A stretch of 64,000 nt of DNA from Oegoconia quadripuncta (lineage: Eukaryota; Arthropoda; Insecta; Lepidoptera; Autostichidae): assembly GCA_949316235.1 (NCBI GenBank), contig OX438749.1:17314414-17378413 (forward strand), read 5' to 3'. Made by a program: the position numbers and the translations under genes. Under the pieces are notes generated by a model, which saw only the letters and a program-made list of their open reading frames with translations, did not search any database and had not been told where the DNA came from. Below, piece after piece: positions 45,390-58,369 of this stretch (positions are counted from its first letter, which is position 1; each line of letters starts with the position of its first letter).

Positions 45390-45860
45390 CCAATGTTCAA
45401 AGAAGAGTAGCGCGCCCGAAGCAAAATCCAGTGAAACTCTCATTAAGCGGGCACTAATTAAAAAGTAATTAAATTCGCGAGAGAAAAAGAGAGAACGACA
45501 TTTAACTGATACTAATAAGATCGTCAAACAATTACGGGAGGCTCATCCACAGCGCGAGACAAAGCTAGCAATAGTCTACTCTACCCCTCTCGCTCGCACA
45601 CAGCGTACTCTCTATTTAACTTTTAATTTATACTCATTCCTTTATATCTTTTATTGCTTCGCCCATCGCGACTCCTAATGCGCCTGAGGTGCTCCTCACA
45701 CTAATTAAATTCATGCAACACTAAGCTTTCCGAACACCCCCTATTGTGGGCCACGCCTATCTTCCCCTCTCTCCATGAATTCACCCAATCAAGAAGCGCA
45801 CCGGCAGCGCCGCAAACGGGGGGCGGGGTACAGAGTACAGTCAGTACGAGATTTCTGATA
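45390..45860. promoter_or_regulatory. Candidate upstream regulatory region
   Basis: It contains clustered homeodomain-type cores (CTAATTAAAAAGTAATTAAA at 45451), a GAGA-rich block (GCGAGAGAAAAAGAGAGAAC), CTCTCGCTCGC and a GC-rich end near 45800 (CGCACCGGCAGCGCCGCAAA). No repeat match was seen. It lies 1.4-1.9 kb upstream of the 47240 exon. Confidence 0.35.
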
Positions 45861-46559
45861 GAGCTGTCACGTCGTGTCCGAGCGGTTGTTACGCTGTCTT
45901 GACATATTTTATTATTATTTATGTCAATTAGGTTATTACTTTTTTGTTTAATGGAATAAGGAATTGGTTGTGAAATTGATTGCCTTTCGGTCGCTTATGA
46001 TTCATCACTGTCAAAAATATAATCTGTAACGTGTTAATTTCGTATGATTGATAGTTTGTCCGTCATTAGAACGATTGGATCACGGCTAAGAGATATAATC
46101 TAATATTACGCAACGGCATTGTGTGGATCGGATCCAATAGCGGCCTGTCTCTACCAACACCTAGTTTCACTGTAGCTTAAAATATTCATCTGTCAAATTA
46201 TAGAGATAGATGAAAATAATTAAAGGGATTCCAGAAAATAGGCGCTATAAATAAAATTCAAATTTATTTTCCTTTTATCTATGGGCATACAAAATAAATA
46301 ATTTTTTTTTTTTAAATAAACATACATATAATTCTCATATACTTAAAGGTAATTTAATATTAACAATCGCCGATTATCATATAATAAATAACATAAACCA
46401 TCTTCTAATACGTTAAAACCAATCTGCATTGTATGTTATGCATAACATGTGACAACTCGTTCCGTATTTATTACATTACAAGCAAATTGTCAAACGCAAA
46501 CGTTTGTGGTTACGTTCTATAACATAACTCCTTACCGATTCTCTCTATATGATTCTCTG

Positions 46560-47239
46560 TAGCGCGCCATGCGGCTAAAAAAGATTATGACAGCCCGCGC
46601 CCGCACCGCGCAACCTTATAAATCCCAAGTGCAATCACTTGCCACACGATAACAAACGTTATTACCATCCGATAAAGTTTATTTCAACTTACCAACGCCT
46701 GCCGTCTACAGCGTCCTTAATTCAATATATGTCAGACCTTAATTTATTACCTGCCATTCAAAATCGATCTATAACGTCACGGTATAAGGTATAACATCGT
46801 TTAGCAACCCAATTCATGGTACTGTCGGAGAAATAAATCTATAATATGAAAGAGGCGGGGAATTAATTTGTGCTCGGGTGGGGGAAGGGGGCCCGTCGCT
46901 CCGCCTTCCGCCGGGCGCGCCATCTCAGTGCCGGGCCGGGCGAGCCTCGCGAGCGCACTTCCTACAGCTTCGGTACACCGGGTCCGGGAAATGTGTGTGA
47001 AGTAAACACCGACGGACGGAGTGACATGAACAAAAAATTGTTTTTTAACAATATACATAGTGCGTGTGATTTGACTAAGAGGAAACGTTTATTGGTGACT
47101 GGAAAATTTGAAATTAGTGTTTGATAAAAATGACAGTTGAAAATGGGTCGCGTGGCGTATACCGTCGGTAAGGGAAGTGTTGTGCGCGTTGTCGATAGTC
47201 AAGATATCGAGCGGTGGTAGAGGCAGCGGCGGCGGCGGC
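46560..47239 (+). promoter_or_regulatory. Promoter region / 5' UTR of the 47240 gene
   Basis: The GC content rises from about 46560 and peaks at 46870-47000. A TATAAA lies at 46617-46622. Short upstream ORFs begin at 47027 (about 32 codons, ending 47124) and 47130. The sequence TCGGTAAGG at 47164-47172 fits a splice donor, so this region may include a non-coding or alternative first exon. The start site cannot be fixed. Confidence 0.4.
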
Positions 47240-47453
47240 ATGGTGCTGGAGGGCGGGCTGCCGGCGCCGCTGCAGCTGTATGCGGCGGCGGCGGCGCAGC
47301 TGGCCCCGCGACCGACCTGGCCGCCGTTCCTTCCCTTTTTCGGAGTCCCACCGCCGTTTTTAGCACGGCCACGGCTCCCTCACCCTCTACCTTCGAGAGC
47401 ACCACACGGACCTCCCAGTGAAGACTCGAACGAAGACGGTGGAAGCAGTAAAG
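47240..47453 (+). CDS. First coding exon of a probable developmental regulator, product unidentified
   Basis: ATG at 47240 in a good context (GGCGGCATGG) opens 71 codons plus one base before the donor AAAG|GTAAAAT at 47453/47454, giving a phase-1 intron. The frame stays open upstream to a GTG, but the ATG is the natural start. The peptide begins MVLEGGLPAPLQLYAAAAAQ, then has a Pro/Phe-rich core (WPPFLPFFGVPPPFL), a basic Pro-rich stretch and an acidic-Ser end (SEDSNEDGGSSK). Such low-complexity N-termini with poly-Ala are common in homeodomain and other transcription factors. No DNA-binding domain is in this exon and no second exon was recognised before 64000. The strong GC island supports a real gene. 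Identity remains open. Confidence 0.55.
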
Positions 47454-49935
47454 GTAAAATTTAAAAAGTTTATTAAATTATAACCTATAAAAATATTCTA
47501 ATACAAAACTTATAAAGGAAAGACTACTCGTTACTTTCATAATAACGTTTTTGAGCAAATAAATAAAAAATACACGCTAAGCAGCCATGGAAGCAATCAG
47601 CCAAAAAACTAAATTGGATATCAACTAAGTACTTAATTGGGTAAACGGTAAAAACTTTTATAAATAATGTATTAAAAATAGTCTTTGAAAGATTAAGCAT
47701 AGATTAACGAGGAACTGTAAATGTTAACAAGAAAATTAAGCACTGTAATTTGTCAGAATTTTGTACATACCTACCGTAATCAAAAGTTATAAGTAATTTT
47801 TCATCAAATTTAGCACTAAATCATTTAGTTTATTATTAACCAACCCTTTGGAATCAGTTTATGGTAGTGTGATATTTATTTGAAATTTATAAACAAAAAT
47901 ACTGTACATTATCCAGGAAATAATCCATCTCTGTAGACAAACAATTGAACTTCTTAATTTTATTTTATGGTACTGGAAGTAATTTAAACAGACATAATTT
48001 CTTGGTTATTGGTATTGCAAGTCCAAATTGCTATGCTAATACATTCTAGGAATATGTATGTCTCATATTATTATAACTTAAATAATAAAGTTTACATGAA
48101 TGTACCTATATTTAAATTATCAATAATACTTTTTCAGTCATTAAATTATTATTCCAATTTAATATTATATAAATAAATTTCACATCATGGGTAAATAAAT
48201 TTATTCCATTAATAAAATATGAATACCTACCTAATTTTATGAAATAGTATATTCTGTGATAACATTTAAACGTGCGTCGATTATTTTTACTTGAGAAGCT
48301 TTTAATACGCGCTGAAGGATGACTAACAAATTATTATTAAATATAGCACTGGTGATGAAATAACAATAAAATGAATTTAACGTAGCGTTCTTCTTTACAA
48401 AAAATCTTGTTAATTAACTATTTCACTTTGAATTAAAAGCCTGCTTCTGCTAGAATATGGCAGTATAAATTAATAGAAAAAATTAACACGCAGACATTAT
48501 TATGGAAGTTATGGTTTTTTAACAAAATTAAATGATTTAATTTTAGCAACATTCTTTACACTAGGTTTATACGCAAGTGTTTATGTGATTGTAGTAGAAT
48601 AATAATATAGTTTCTATTTATTTTATTTATTTATTTATTTATTTTAACACTTTATTGTACACTAGACACACAAGAAATGGACATTAACAAACATATAAGA
48701 AAAATGTCTATTGATTCAGTCTATTGATTACATATATGAAAATTTAACGTGTCGTATTTTTTGTTATTCTTTTTTATTACAACTTACAAAAGATATCTAA
48801 AAAAAACGTGATGCTAAAAAAATCTCAGACTATGGCCTCCACGTCAGGCACGTACTCAGGCGAAAGTATTTCGCGGATATTTCTTGTTCTGAAAGTAAGA
48901 CTTTAACCGCTTAAAAGTAGCCAGTTTCCACTGATTGCATTCGTCACAGTCGTGCGCCAGTTAGGCGTCAAAAAAATTATCTCTGGCAAAAAATGCATGA
49001 ATAATTCGATCTCATTACAGACGGTATCTGAATAACTATAGTTAGTTCATTTTAAGTTTTGTGCGAAAGTAAAAAGTTATCGCCAATTGTTTGACAAAAA
49101 GATTTTATTGCTAAGCCATGAATTGTCTATGTAAATAAAATGCAGAAAGTTTACTCGGCTGACTCTAAATTATATTGTTATTCTGAATTCTCATTGATAT
49201 TTTGTTGGCGATGAAATAAATTGAAATGTTTTAGAGTGTTCCCTATTGTATATTTCTTTAGGTAAGCAATGTAATAGATTCTCAAATATTTAAACAACTT
49301 TTTGTATACATCTAGCTAGTCCTTTATGAGAGAAAAATTTGTTCAATTTATCATTAGCAGAATTCATAAACATTAGTTAAATAATTGCTATATATATAGT
49401 GCTAAAACCTAAATCAGAGTTGAGGGAATATTATATTTTTAAGAATAGGCTTAAAGCAAATCTACATATACGTATCATATTATGTGAACAATAATAAATG
49501 ACTAAATAATAAGAAATAATTAATAAGAAGTTAACTATAAGTGTTTAAAGTTAATAATCAAGATATTGTCAATTTATTATCATAAAATAAAATGCATAAA
49601 TTTTATATTTTAGAAAATATAACCTATTAGAATAAGTTAAGTTGTTTGAGTTCAAACAGTACCTATCTGATATATTTGAAATATCTTCACATACTATATC
49701 ACGTTAGCCACAGTGACGTCTTTTAAGTTTTTATATTAAATTCTATTGTAAATTACTTTACAGGTTGGCCTAAATACCAATTAATTCTTTTCATTTTTTA
49801 TACTAAGACTTATCATGACAAAATGTACTATTAAAATCGATTATGACGCCATTTCAATCATAAACACTTAAATATACGCGCTATAAGTTTAAGATTCTAT
49901 TTTTCATAACGCTGTATAAATATGCGAGCAAAATG
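47454..49935 (+). other. Putative first intron, TE-poor AT-rich part
   Basis: From the donor at 47454 onward the DNA is very AT-rich with no exon, SINE or LINE recognised. An ATTT microsatellite lies near 48615-48645. Confidence 0.4.
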
Positions 49936-50182
49936 TTATTTTTGTGCACATGGGTTAATTTGAGTGAAGAATAAAGCCGACGCTCGACGATGAAATCAGC
50001 TCATGTAGACACAAATTGATCTCAACATTGGCGCTTGTCGGCAAACTTAGATATTAAAATGATAGCGGTAGCTAGCCAAGCGGACACAAAATAACACATA
50101 CCACCAAATAGCCATCCTCTGCTGGAAACTGAACCCGCGGTCTAAATTCGGTATAAAATACATTAAGTCACAGGGGCGGTTA
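49936..50182 (-). mobile_element. SINE family A, old diverged copy
   Basis: GTGCACATGGGTTAATTTGA, AGCGGTAGCTAGCCAAGCGG and a B-box relic (CTGAACCCGCGGTC on plus) follow family A order at lower identity. Confidence 0.6.
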
Positions 50183-50239
50183 AAATGTCTTGTAATCAAT
50201 TTCATTTCTTATTTCTTATAGTTTCATGTGGGTAAGTTT

Positions 50240-50660
50240 GTAACCCTTGACGCAAAAAGAGACGTGTCATAACTTTGAAGCCTATGTCTGTCAGTCTGTT
50301 TACGGCATTGAAGCACCAAAACGGCTGCGCGCAATGGAAAACGGTTTTCTTTATTTTCGAAAGCTAGTATTTACAAGATGGTTTTTAGCTATGTTTGATG
50401 AAACTCGGTTATAATGAGTAAACATCTTCTCTCGAGTTTTCTAAATTTTCAATTTAACTTTGTTATTAGTGGTCGTTGAGCAACTTGAAAATAATTTCCG
50501 GAACTTCCATAATTCCATATTGGTTATACATGAACATGTATTAAAAATAACAGAATTTGATGCAATACATAACGTTATACAACCTTATCCCTTATCCCAA
50601 ATGGGATGGTCAGAGATATCTCAAATATTAGTGTTTGGGTTTATGGCATCTATAGGAATT
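50240..50660. repeat. Eroded dispersed repeats
   Basis: The first part follows the 23030/25680 repeat order (TTAGCTATGTTTGATGAAAC). The second has CCTTATCCCTTATCCCAAAT, related to the CCCATTTGGCATAAAGG block at 41660 and 60975. Confidence 0.35.
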
Positions 50661-51285
50661 CACTTAATAAGAAAGCTGTAAAAATATTCCACGCAATAAT
50701 ATTTGGGTGACAACAACGCGAAATATGACGAAAATATTGAATTTATAACCAATTCAATTTCCAAGACGAACGATTATAATCGCTATCCTTTATAATTGTT
50801 TCCGAGAATACAATTGTATCTTGAAGCCGTCGACCGCGCTATTCCGACTAAATGAACTCGCATCCAATCGTTGCTCTACTTCACCTACTGTGCGTGACCG
50901 CTGTCAAAATCATTTATGAAATCAAACACTAAATCTAAAAATCGCGTTACAAATCCGGAATCTGTTTCACAACCGAGAAGGCCGCATTTATAGTTTCAAA
51001 TGTTGGCTCTAAATCCAACAATAAAACACCTAGATTAATATAATACTCAACGGTTGATTTCCATCCGATCTTCGAAAGTATTTTTAACCTAAGAAGATTA
51101 AAAAGTAATGTCTAAATAATCAAATAAATAATGCGTCTACATTCGTTGTCGCGGTCGATACACTTATCCTTTTAGTCATAACTTATTGCTTTAATATTAT
51201 TAAGGCATTATAACCGAAATATTCTCGGGTCTCGTTTGAATAAATTTTGTATTAATAAAAAATAAACGTTGGGCAAGGTGCGAAG
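50661..51285. other. Non-coding stretch
   Basis: No exon or repeat was recognised. Confidence 0.4.
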
Positions 51286-51500
51286 AGGCTAACGAGCGTA
51301 ATCCAAATGTAAGTTATTAGTTGCGCGGATGGGCCGCCTGCTGAGCGCGAGTCGCTTGCTGTCGTTGTCGATATCCAGATTTTTATCGACTCTTTTGTCG
51401 GCTCTAGCGCTGAGGTGTTACCCACGAAATTAGGATGTTAAATGTTTTGTAGATGACGCATAGCCCCGGGCCCCGCGGCTTTGTGTCATTGTATATTTTT
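51286..51500. promoter_or_regulatory. GC-rich islet in the putative intron
   Basis: GGATGGGCCGCCTGCTGAGC, GTCGTTGTCGATATCCAG and TAGCCCCGGGCCCCGCGGCT stand out in AT-rich DNA. No open frame with splice sites or family motif was recognised. Candidate enhancer or missed exon. Confidence 0.3.
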
Positions 51501-54500
51501 TTATCATGATCTAATAGAAATATCAATATGGTGTTTTATGTGTAGTTATGAAGCGGGATTTTTTAAATTAAACGGTTCCGATAATAAATTTTAGGTTTAC
51601 ATAAAATAGTATTCATATATCTAATATTGAATTGGCGTATTATAATGAAATTGAAGTAAGGTAGTACAGTTTGGGTTAAATATTGAAATATATCCAGAGT
51701 GTTATGAATATAAATAGGTATCTAAGGAATCCTAATTTAATATAGAAAAAAACGTATGTAATTTATTAAAAAAAAACTTGTAAATTAGGAAAAATATTTC
51801 ACGATACATGTGTAAATACTATTTCCGATACTGAACAACTATTTATATTAAACCCGGTATACCTAAAAACAAACATAAAAAATAACAATAGGCACAGCAC
51901 ATCCATTCTGCAAAAAGTCTTTTAGTGTTGGCTGAATGGCTCCTCATTGGTACGACTTAGCATCAAGTAGCAAGCTTAATTTTTGAAAACATATTATATC
52001 TCTACTTTCCATAATTCTCGTTTGTTATCAGATTTCCGGTGAGTGAAACGGAGAACATATTGAACACGTATTCATTAAATTAACAAAAGTATGATCAGTT
52101 GATAAATAATAAATACGAGCTAGTTTTAATGTTACAACTCAGATGTCGCTGCGATCACTTTATAAGCTTAAATAAATAAAAAGCTGACAAGTGTCATATT
52201 TCAAAACACATGTTCGATGCGGTAATACTTAATATATCTATTAGCTTTTGTGTCAAGTGATTCAAAAGAGTAATAAAAAAATCTGTGATTACTTTTTTAT
52301 ATTAAATGTAGAATTTACATTTAAATAGTTATTTTTAGCTCAAATCTGCAGAATATGGATTTTTAATTTTTATAAAAATCCCTAACTCCAAAAAGAACGT
52401 AGTGGGGTGGCACAGGAATGGTCGGGGCAAGAGAAATATATCTGGAGTGATAAACCTTAACGTAGTAGTACCCAATAAATATCTCAGGGTATTTTATCTG
52501 TTATAATATTCTGGTAGGTATCGATATATTACTTCATGAAAAGCGCAGATTGGACCTACAGACTATCAAAATTATCAGATGTCAGTTGGACCTACTTAAT
52601 TTCTTCACGTGTGAGTCTACTTATTTATTTAACATTTTTTTTGTCATTTTTGAAGGCTATGCGTAAAATGTGATGACATGATTTAATAAAATTGTGTCAC
52701 TTGAATATATAAACTTAATGAAAATATTACACATTTACACAGTGATTTGTATTTTCGTTAACAATTACATAAAAAAGAACTGATCGATTATTGTTCCTAT
52801 TTCTTACCCCTGAGATCACGACGGTGTTTCATTTTCCCTACTTTTTAAATTAGTTTTTTAAATAGAAATTTATTTTTATATAATAAGTAGGAGTCTTATT
52901 AGATAGATAGCCATTTTAAGCATTTAAATATTTGCATATATTGACGGGGAAACAAGGGGAATTTGATGATTTCATCGCTAATTGCAAGACTAGATAGCTT
53001 CAAACTCGTATTGTAGAAGACTAATTACAGGAGGAGCACTATGCATGAATGGCTACTAAGAAGGCAAGTTCTGCTACTTTGCTAGAGCGCTATTTAAATA
53101 AGATTATAGTATAATATATTATTCACTTCACACTGACCTTACAATTTCATTTACATTTTTACAATTTCAATAAATCAAAAGATAAAGTCAAAACTATGTT
53201 AAAAAACCATTTTATGAAAAATAACGATACGATAATCATGTCATACATATAATGCATTGTATACGTAACAAGATAGAATTGTAAACTCACCATCTACACA
53301 TAAACCAATGAGGTTTCCGTAAGATGGATATACAAGAGATATGTAATTTTTGTGATCAATATTTTGATCAATAAATAAAAAATAAAAAAAATGTTAAGCG
53401 TTTTTTCTTCGACAGTACTTAGGCTGCTGCTGCTAACAAACATTAAAGTTTATTTATAGTGTAAAATAAGTTAAAATTGTTAAATAACATTGCAAATAGG
53501 AAAAATTCCTCGACCGTTTCTTATAATGAATACAATAATTCATATACCGCTAATTAAATCACTTCATTGATTAATTCCCATGTTTACATGCACTTCGTTT
53601 ATCTACACGCCGTTAAATAATACCAGTGATTTATTTGTCATTAATGATAGCGTCTATTAATGATATTCATAATGATAGAGTAAAGCGTCGTCGGTGAAGT
53701 TTGCGACCAATTACATTCAACTTGGCACTTTATTGTTTTGTGCTAAATACAAGGTAATTAATTGTGGAGGTATGCGATTGGAACTTTGCATTGTACTCGA
53801 TACCTACATAAAGACCGCTGTACACATTGGTCCAAGGGGCTGGGCCAACGTGTAGAGACCTTCTTGGCGGTATGTTGTTCCACATTCATTTTAATCAAAG
53901 CCCAAAGAGAATATAATAAAAATACTGATACGCCAATATGTAAACAGCGACCTTAAGGTCCGTTATTTTGGCCCAACATGCTGGCCCACCACCTTGTCCG
54001 AAAGTGTACAGCGGCCTTTAGGTTTACCTACCAACATAAATTGGTTCGGAGACTAAATGGTAGGCAATAAATAATAAAGTTTAAAACAATCACGGCAAAA
54101 AATCTCTAAAAAGTTTAAAGTGAAATCGTTTTATAGACCTACTGTATTATACATTTTTTCGTGGATGCTAATTGCCTGTTGTTGATACACCAACTGAGCT
54201 TCAAGCGTAAGATAAGTGAGGTACACACAAACTCTCGTACCTAGAGGTTACGTTTGACGTGTTATATACAGTTTTTATTTCATATACCTGTCATTATAAA
54301 GAAAATGAACTGAGACATCACATTTCCTCACATAAGTTATTCCTCACATAAGAATCGAATATTGATTATTAAATCAATATTCGATTCGGTATTTTATTAT
54401 TTTATTTTATCTGAAAAATTCAAATTTCGAATACGCTTTTATTTACGGAAACGCATTCGACATTTGAAACCTTCCACGGAATCGAATACTGTCGAATCAT

Positions 54501-57420
54501 TTAGAATACAGAGGAACCCCTAGTTCAAGCACCGGACTCACACAATTTTTTTAATTCTCGTTTCCTAGATTTGATCCGAGATTTGTTGAGTTAAATAAAT
54601 GTTTTTTATTTATTTATTATTATTGTTTAATTGTCTTCATTAAGAAAATCACGTCACATTTCGAAGGTAAGATAGGACAAACGCATCAACAACTTTCATC
54701 ATCATTTCAACATCCAAATGTATATGTTTTGTAGTATGTGTTGACAAGTTGAAAAATATACTATTATTATTTTATTGCTACGGTTTGCGACAGTTTTGAA
54801 TCCACTACATAGTCATCTATAGAGACTCTTCTCTGTAATTTACTATATTCACTGAGGCATCGACGCGACCGTTTAATTTTCTTAGACCAGTCACAAAAAA
54901 AAGATAATACTTTTGTCTTTGGTTACAGACACTGGTTAAATAAAAACAATTGTTTGTGCTTGCGATCACTTGGAGCAAAGCAAATCAATTTCATTGTGCG
55001 CAGGCGCATCGGCGATCTGAAATTAACCAGGTTTTGAAAGACGGGAAATAATGGTCTATGTCCAGTTTATAGAATAAATGACCTGCTTTGTTTTCGGTAA
55101 ACGACCTTGGAGACTGAAAAACTAAATCATTTTTAGATTGACTATCAAACTAGAAATCTTTATAGTTCTGCAATATTCGTCTGTATGTCATAGCTGTTTT
55201 TTGCAGACTATCTGTTATCCAGTTTGGGGTAGGTACATATTTTTTTAATTTTCCTGTGACATAATATCTTTAATTTTTAGTATATAGATCAAGAAGTCTA
55301 CTGTTTGATAGTGCTTTAAAATTCATTCGATTGGGCATAGTCTAAATACATACAAATAAATAAGGTTACTATGTTAAACATTTTATATTGATTAAATCTA
55401 AAGATTTTACAGGTAAGATAATCGATAAATTCTTGCCTCGTAGAGAGTCCTCTGGCAGAAATAAATTGTTTGATATTGTATTTAGAAGAAGTTTAATGAA
55501 CTTGAAGTATCATTCTTAACTCATGCGACAGAGCTGGAGAGTGCCGACTCTGCGTACCTTAAAAGCGTTGTCGGTTTTCTGACAGATGGCATTTTAATTG
55601 TGCATTGATTAAACAACTTGACGTAACTTGCTCTTCGTGATGTAAACATTTGAAAAATCTTCTTGCCATACAGTCTGAAACAGATAAATTAAATGAATGA
55701 CATCGGTTCACAAAAATGTTATTGCAGAATATACATAAAAAATATAGTCAAATTGATTGAGTGAAATTATTTTTTTGGATTTCGGTTCAAAATTTTAGCA
55801 GAAAATTTAAAGGAAGCTCAGCTTAAATTTAGCTCAGAAAGAAAGGAGTCAAATGAAATGAAATGAAATCACTTCATCTGCATTGATTTTTGGTGGCGTG
55901 GGTGGTAAATATAGTACAAAATTCCCGCAAAAACCTGCCTATACGAGGCGCGCAAATATTGAAGGCTCAAATTACAATCTATCTATTCATCTATTTCGTT
56001 GTAGCGCATTTTAAAAGGTGATATTTGTTTTTCTTTCAATAAACAAGTCTATCCCTGAACAGAAAATTAATCAGTTTTCAAAAAACAAATAGAACAATAA
56101 AGCTTAATGGCCCAATAAACAGAAATCAGAACCATAATAGTCAAATGTACATCAATAAAGGGCGTACCCGTCTATTGGAGGGTAGAGCCGGCTGAAATGG
56201 AACAACACGTCAAATTACAACTAAAAGGAAATGTTGTAATTGCGATGAGGGATTTGGTGGTTTATAAATTTCCATTCTATGTACCTATATACAAATATTA
56301 GATATTCAATTAAAAGGTAATGATACCTTGCAGAGTATCGGTTTTATTCGTTAAATGTTCAAACACTCACATTGAAAGTAAAATTAGCGTTGCTGAGAAA
56401 CTTTGTGTACCATTTTGTTTTTAACATTTGACATAAAATTTACTCCGTTTCCTACATTTTGATTACAAAATATACGAACTCATTGGGATGTATTGGCTTA
56501 TTGGTATAACCTTGTATGTAATATTTTGGTGCAATAACGAATACTAGTAAAAAGAGGGGTGTTCCAAGATTTTAACCTACAAACGTATGTCTATGTATCT
56601 GTCTTTTTGTGGCTTTGTAGCGGCAAATTGGCCTAACCGATTTGAATTTTTAAGTTTATTTTTCAAGCTCATCGTTTCAGCTGTTTGATGGAAATTGGTT
56701 TAGCTGTTACGAAAATATTTAGCTTATAACACAGTGTTGGTTTATTAATCTGGATGACATTTTTGTTTCCAGAGGCTCGGGGGTATTCTAAATTTTATGT
56801 CCTTATATAGTTATTTTTCTTTAAATATAATAAAGCAATGTTTAGAACCATTTAGTGGGTTGCTATCGGGATTAGTTGGTTTTCTGAAGTTCTATATTCT
56901 TAAACAATATGTAAAAATAAACCATAATATTACATTGATAAAGTAAATTGAAAATTAGAAATCATTTATACACAAGAGGAAGTTTGACTGACTACATACT
57001 TATATCAACCCACTGAAATCAGACTACTCGATGGTGTCATTAAGTTGTGTATCAACATTTATCGCCTAATTTACCAAAAAGAGGACTCTCGGGTGCAATG
57101 GACCGGGTATAAATTAACCCGTGTCATGTCGCTCGCCCTCAACCGGCCGTGTCTTAATAAAGATTACATTTACAATGATTGCAAGCTTCTGTGTGACTGA
57201 GGACGCGCACTTGATTTACGGGTACCCTTTTGCCCCTTTTGACATACTTTTGGGTGCGTCGAAGGTAAACTATAAATCAGATATTAAAATCTTCTTGATT
57301 AATTGTGCACATGACCTGATTTTTTGATTCGAAGTTTTGTTACCCAGATAGTGATTGGAAAATTTATAACAATATATATTTATTTCCACCAGTACGTGCA
57401 AAATTCGAGCACTGGATAAC
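51501..57420. other. Putative intron, AT-rich, few recognisable features
   Basis: No exon was recognised. A perfect hairpin lies at 54352. A relic of the 23030-type repeat lies at 56555-56740. A moderately GC-rich patch is at 57120-57250. Confidence 0.35.
54352..54387. repeat. Perfect 16-bp inverted repeat, 4-nt loop
   Basis: GAATCGAATATTGATT and its reverse complement flank ATTA. Confidence 0.9.
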
Positions 57421-57424
57421 TACT

Positions 57425-57845
57425 CAATTTATCGGGTTAAAAAGTATCCTATGTCGTAATCTAGGGTATAAATAAATATAAAAATCTTTGCACATACACA
57501 CAACGCCATCTAGTTCCATACTAAGTAACTAGGCTTGTACTATAGATACCAGATGGTTGATCAACTACACAAATACATTTATTTGTAAACAAAAACCTAT
57601 ATAAATGAAAAACATCCATAACTCGGGAACACATGTCTGTATTCATCATACAAACATATGACCCTGGCGGGATTCGAACCCGCGACCTTTTGGTATAGCA
57701 GCAGAGTTTCTAACCACCAAATAGGTCGTATGTTCTACCTATATTATACCAAATTTCATCCAAATTCGACCATTCGTTTCGCCGTGATTGAACAACAAAC
57801 TAACAAAATTCCAAACTTTCGCATTTCTCGTATAATATTAGTTAA
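57425..57845 (-). mobile_element. Helitron split by a SINE B insertion
   Basis: AAAAGTATCCTATGTCGTAA lies left of the SINE and ATTATACCAAATTTCATCCA, CTTTCGCATTTCTCGTATAA, AATATTAGTT right of it. Together they give the internal and 5' parts of a minus-strand Helitron. Confidence 0.7.
57471..57730 (-). mobile_element. SINE family B, full length, nested in a Helitron
   Basis: Complete body and head, with the B box GGGTTCGAATCCCGC on minus. The head end is slightly deleted (CCACCAAATAGGTCGT). Confidence 0.85.
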
Positions 57846-58187
57846 ATTAGAATGTTGTTTATGAAAAAATAATCTCCGTAATTCTTAATATCTTAATATC
57901 TGTATCGTACACAAAATTGTTACAGAAATATGTATTGTATATAAAATGTACAAAGGCGAGCTTAACTCCGATAGAGTTTTCCACCTAATCTAATTCATTT
58001 AAACTATTCCATTATAGTTAGTTCCATTCTGATAGTTGTGAGATGTTCATAGTGTATTTGATGAAATTTGTTTAACTCTTTGCAAGATTTTCATCTAAAG
58101 CTAGTGGATTTAAAATATACTCATAAGTAATGCGGTTTGATCACTTTTCGAACCATCTCCATTTTGAAATAGTATATTAACTTAACT

Positions 58188-58315
58188 GGATACGCCGATC
58201 TCACCTAATGGGAAGTGGCCAAAGATGAAGCACGCGATCTCAGTAGATGCCTGTTCACCCTGCTCTTAAAGATCCCAAGGTAGTAGGATTCAGGAAAGAC
58301 TGACGCCGACGACAC
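58188..58315 (-). mobile_element. LINE 3' tail fragment, family of 18215
   Basis: GATGAAGCACGCGATCTCAG, GCCTGTTCACCCTGCTCTTA and GGATTCAGGAAAGACTGACG are the reverse of the 18515-18620 tail. Confidence 0.75.
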
Positions 58316-58369
58316 CACTTTTCTCAAGTATAGCGCCTCTACTGTTAAAATAAACATTGGTCCATAAAG

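Noticed and set aside
46617..46622. TATAAA as the definite TATA box of the 47240 gene
   Set aside because: There is no well-placed initiator 25-35 bases downstream and the site is about 620 bases from the ATG. Left as a weak hint only.
46870..47124. 84-codon frame ahead of the 47240 exon as the main coding start
   Set aside because: It does not join the 47240 frame and has no family motif. It is better read as leader sequence with an upstream ORF.
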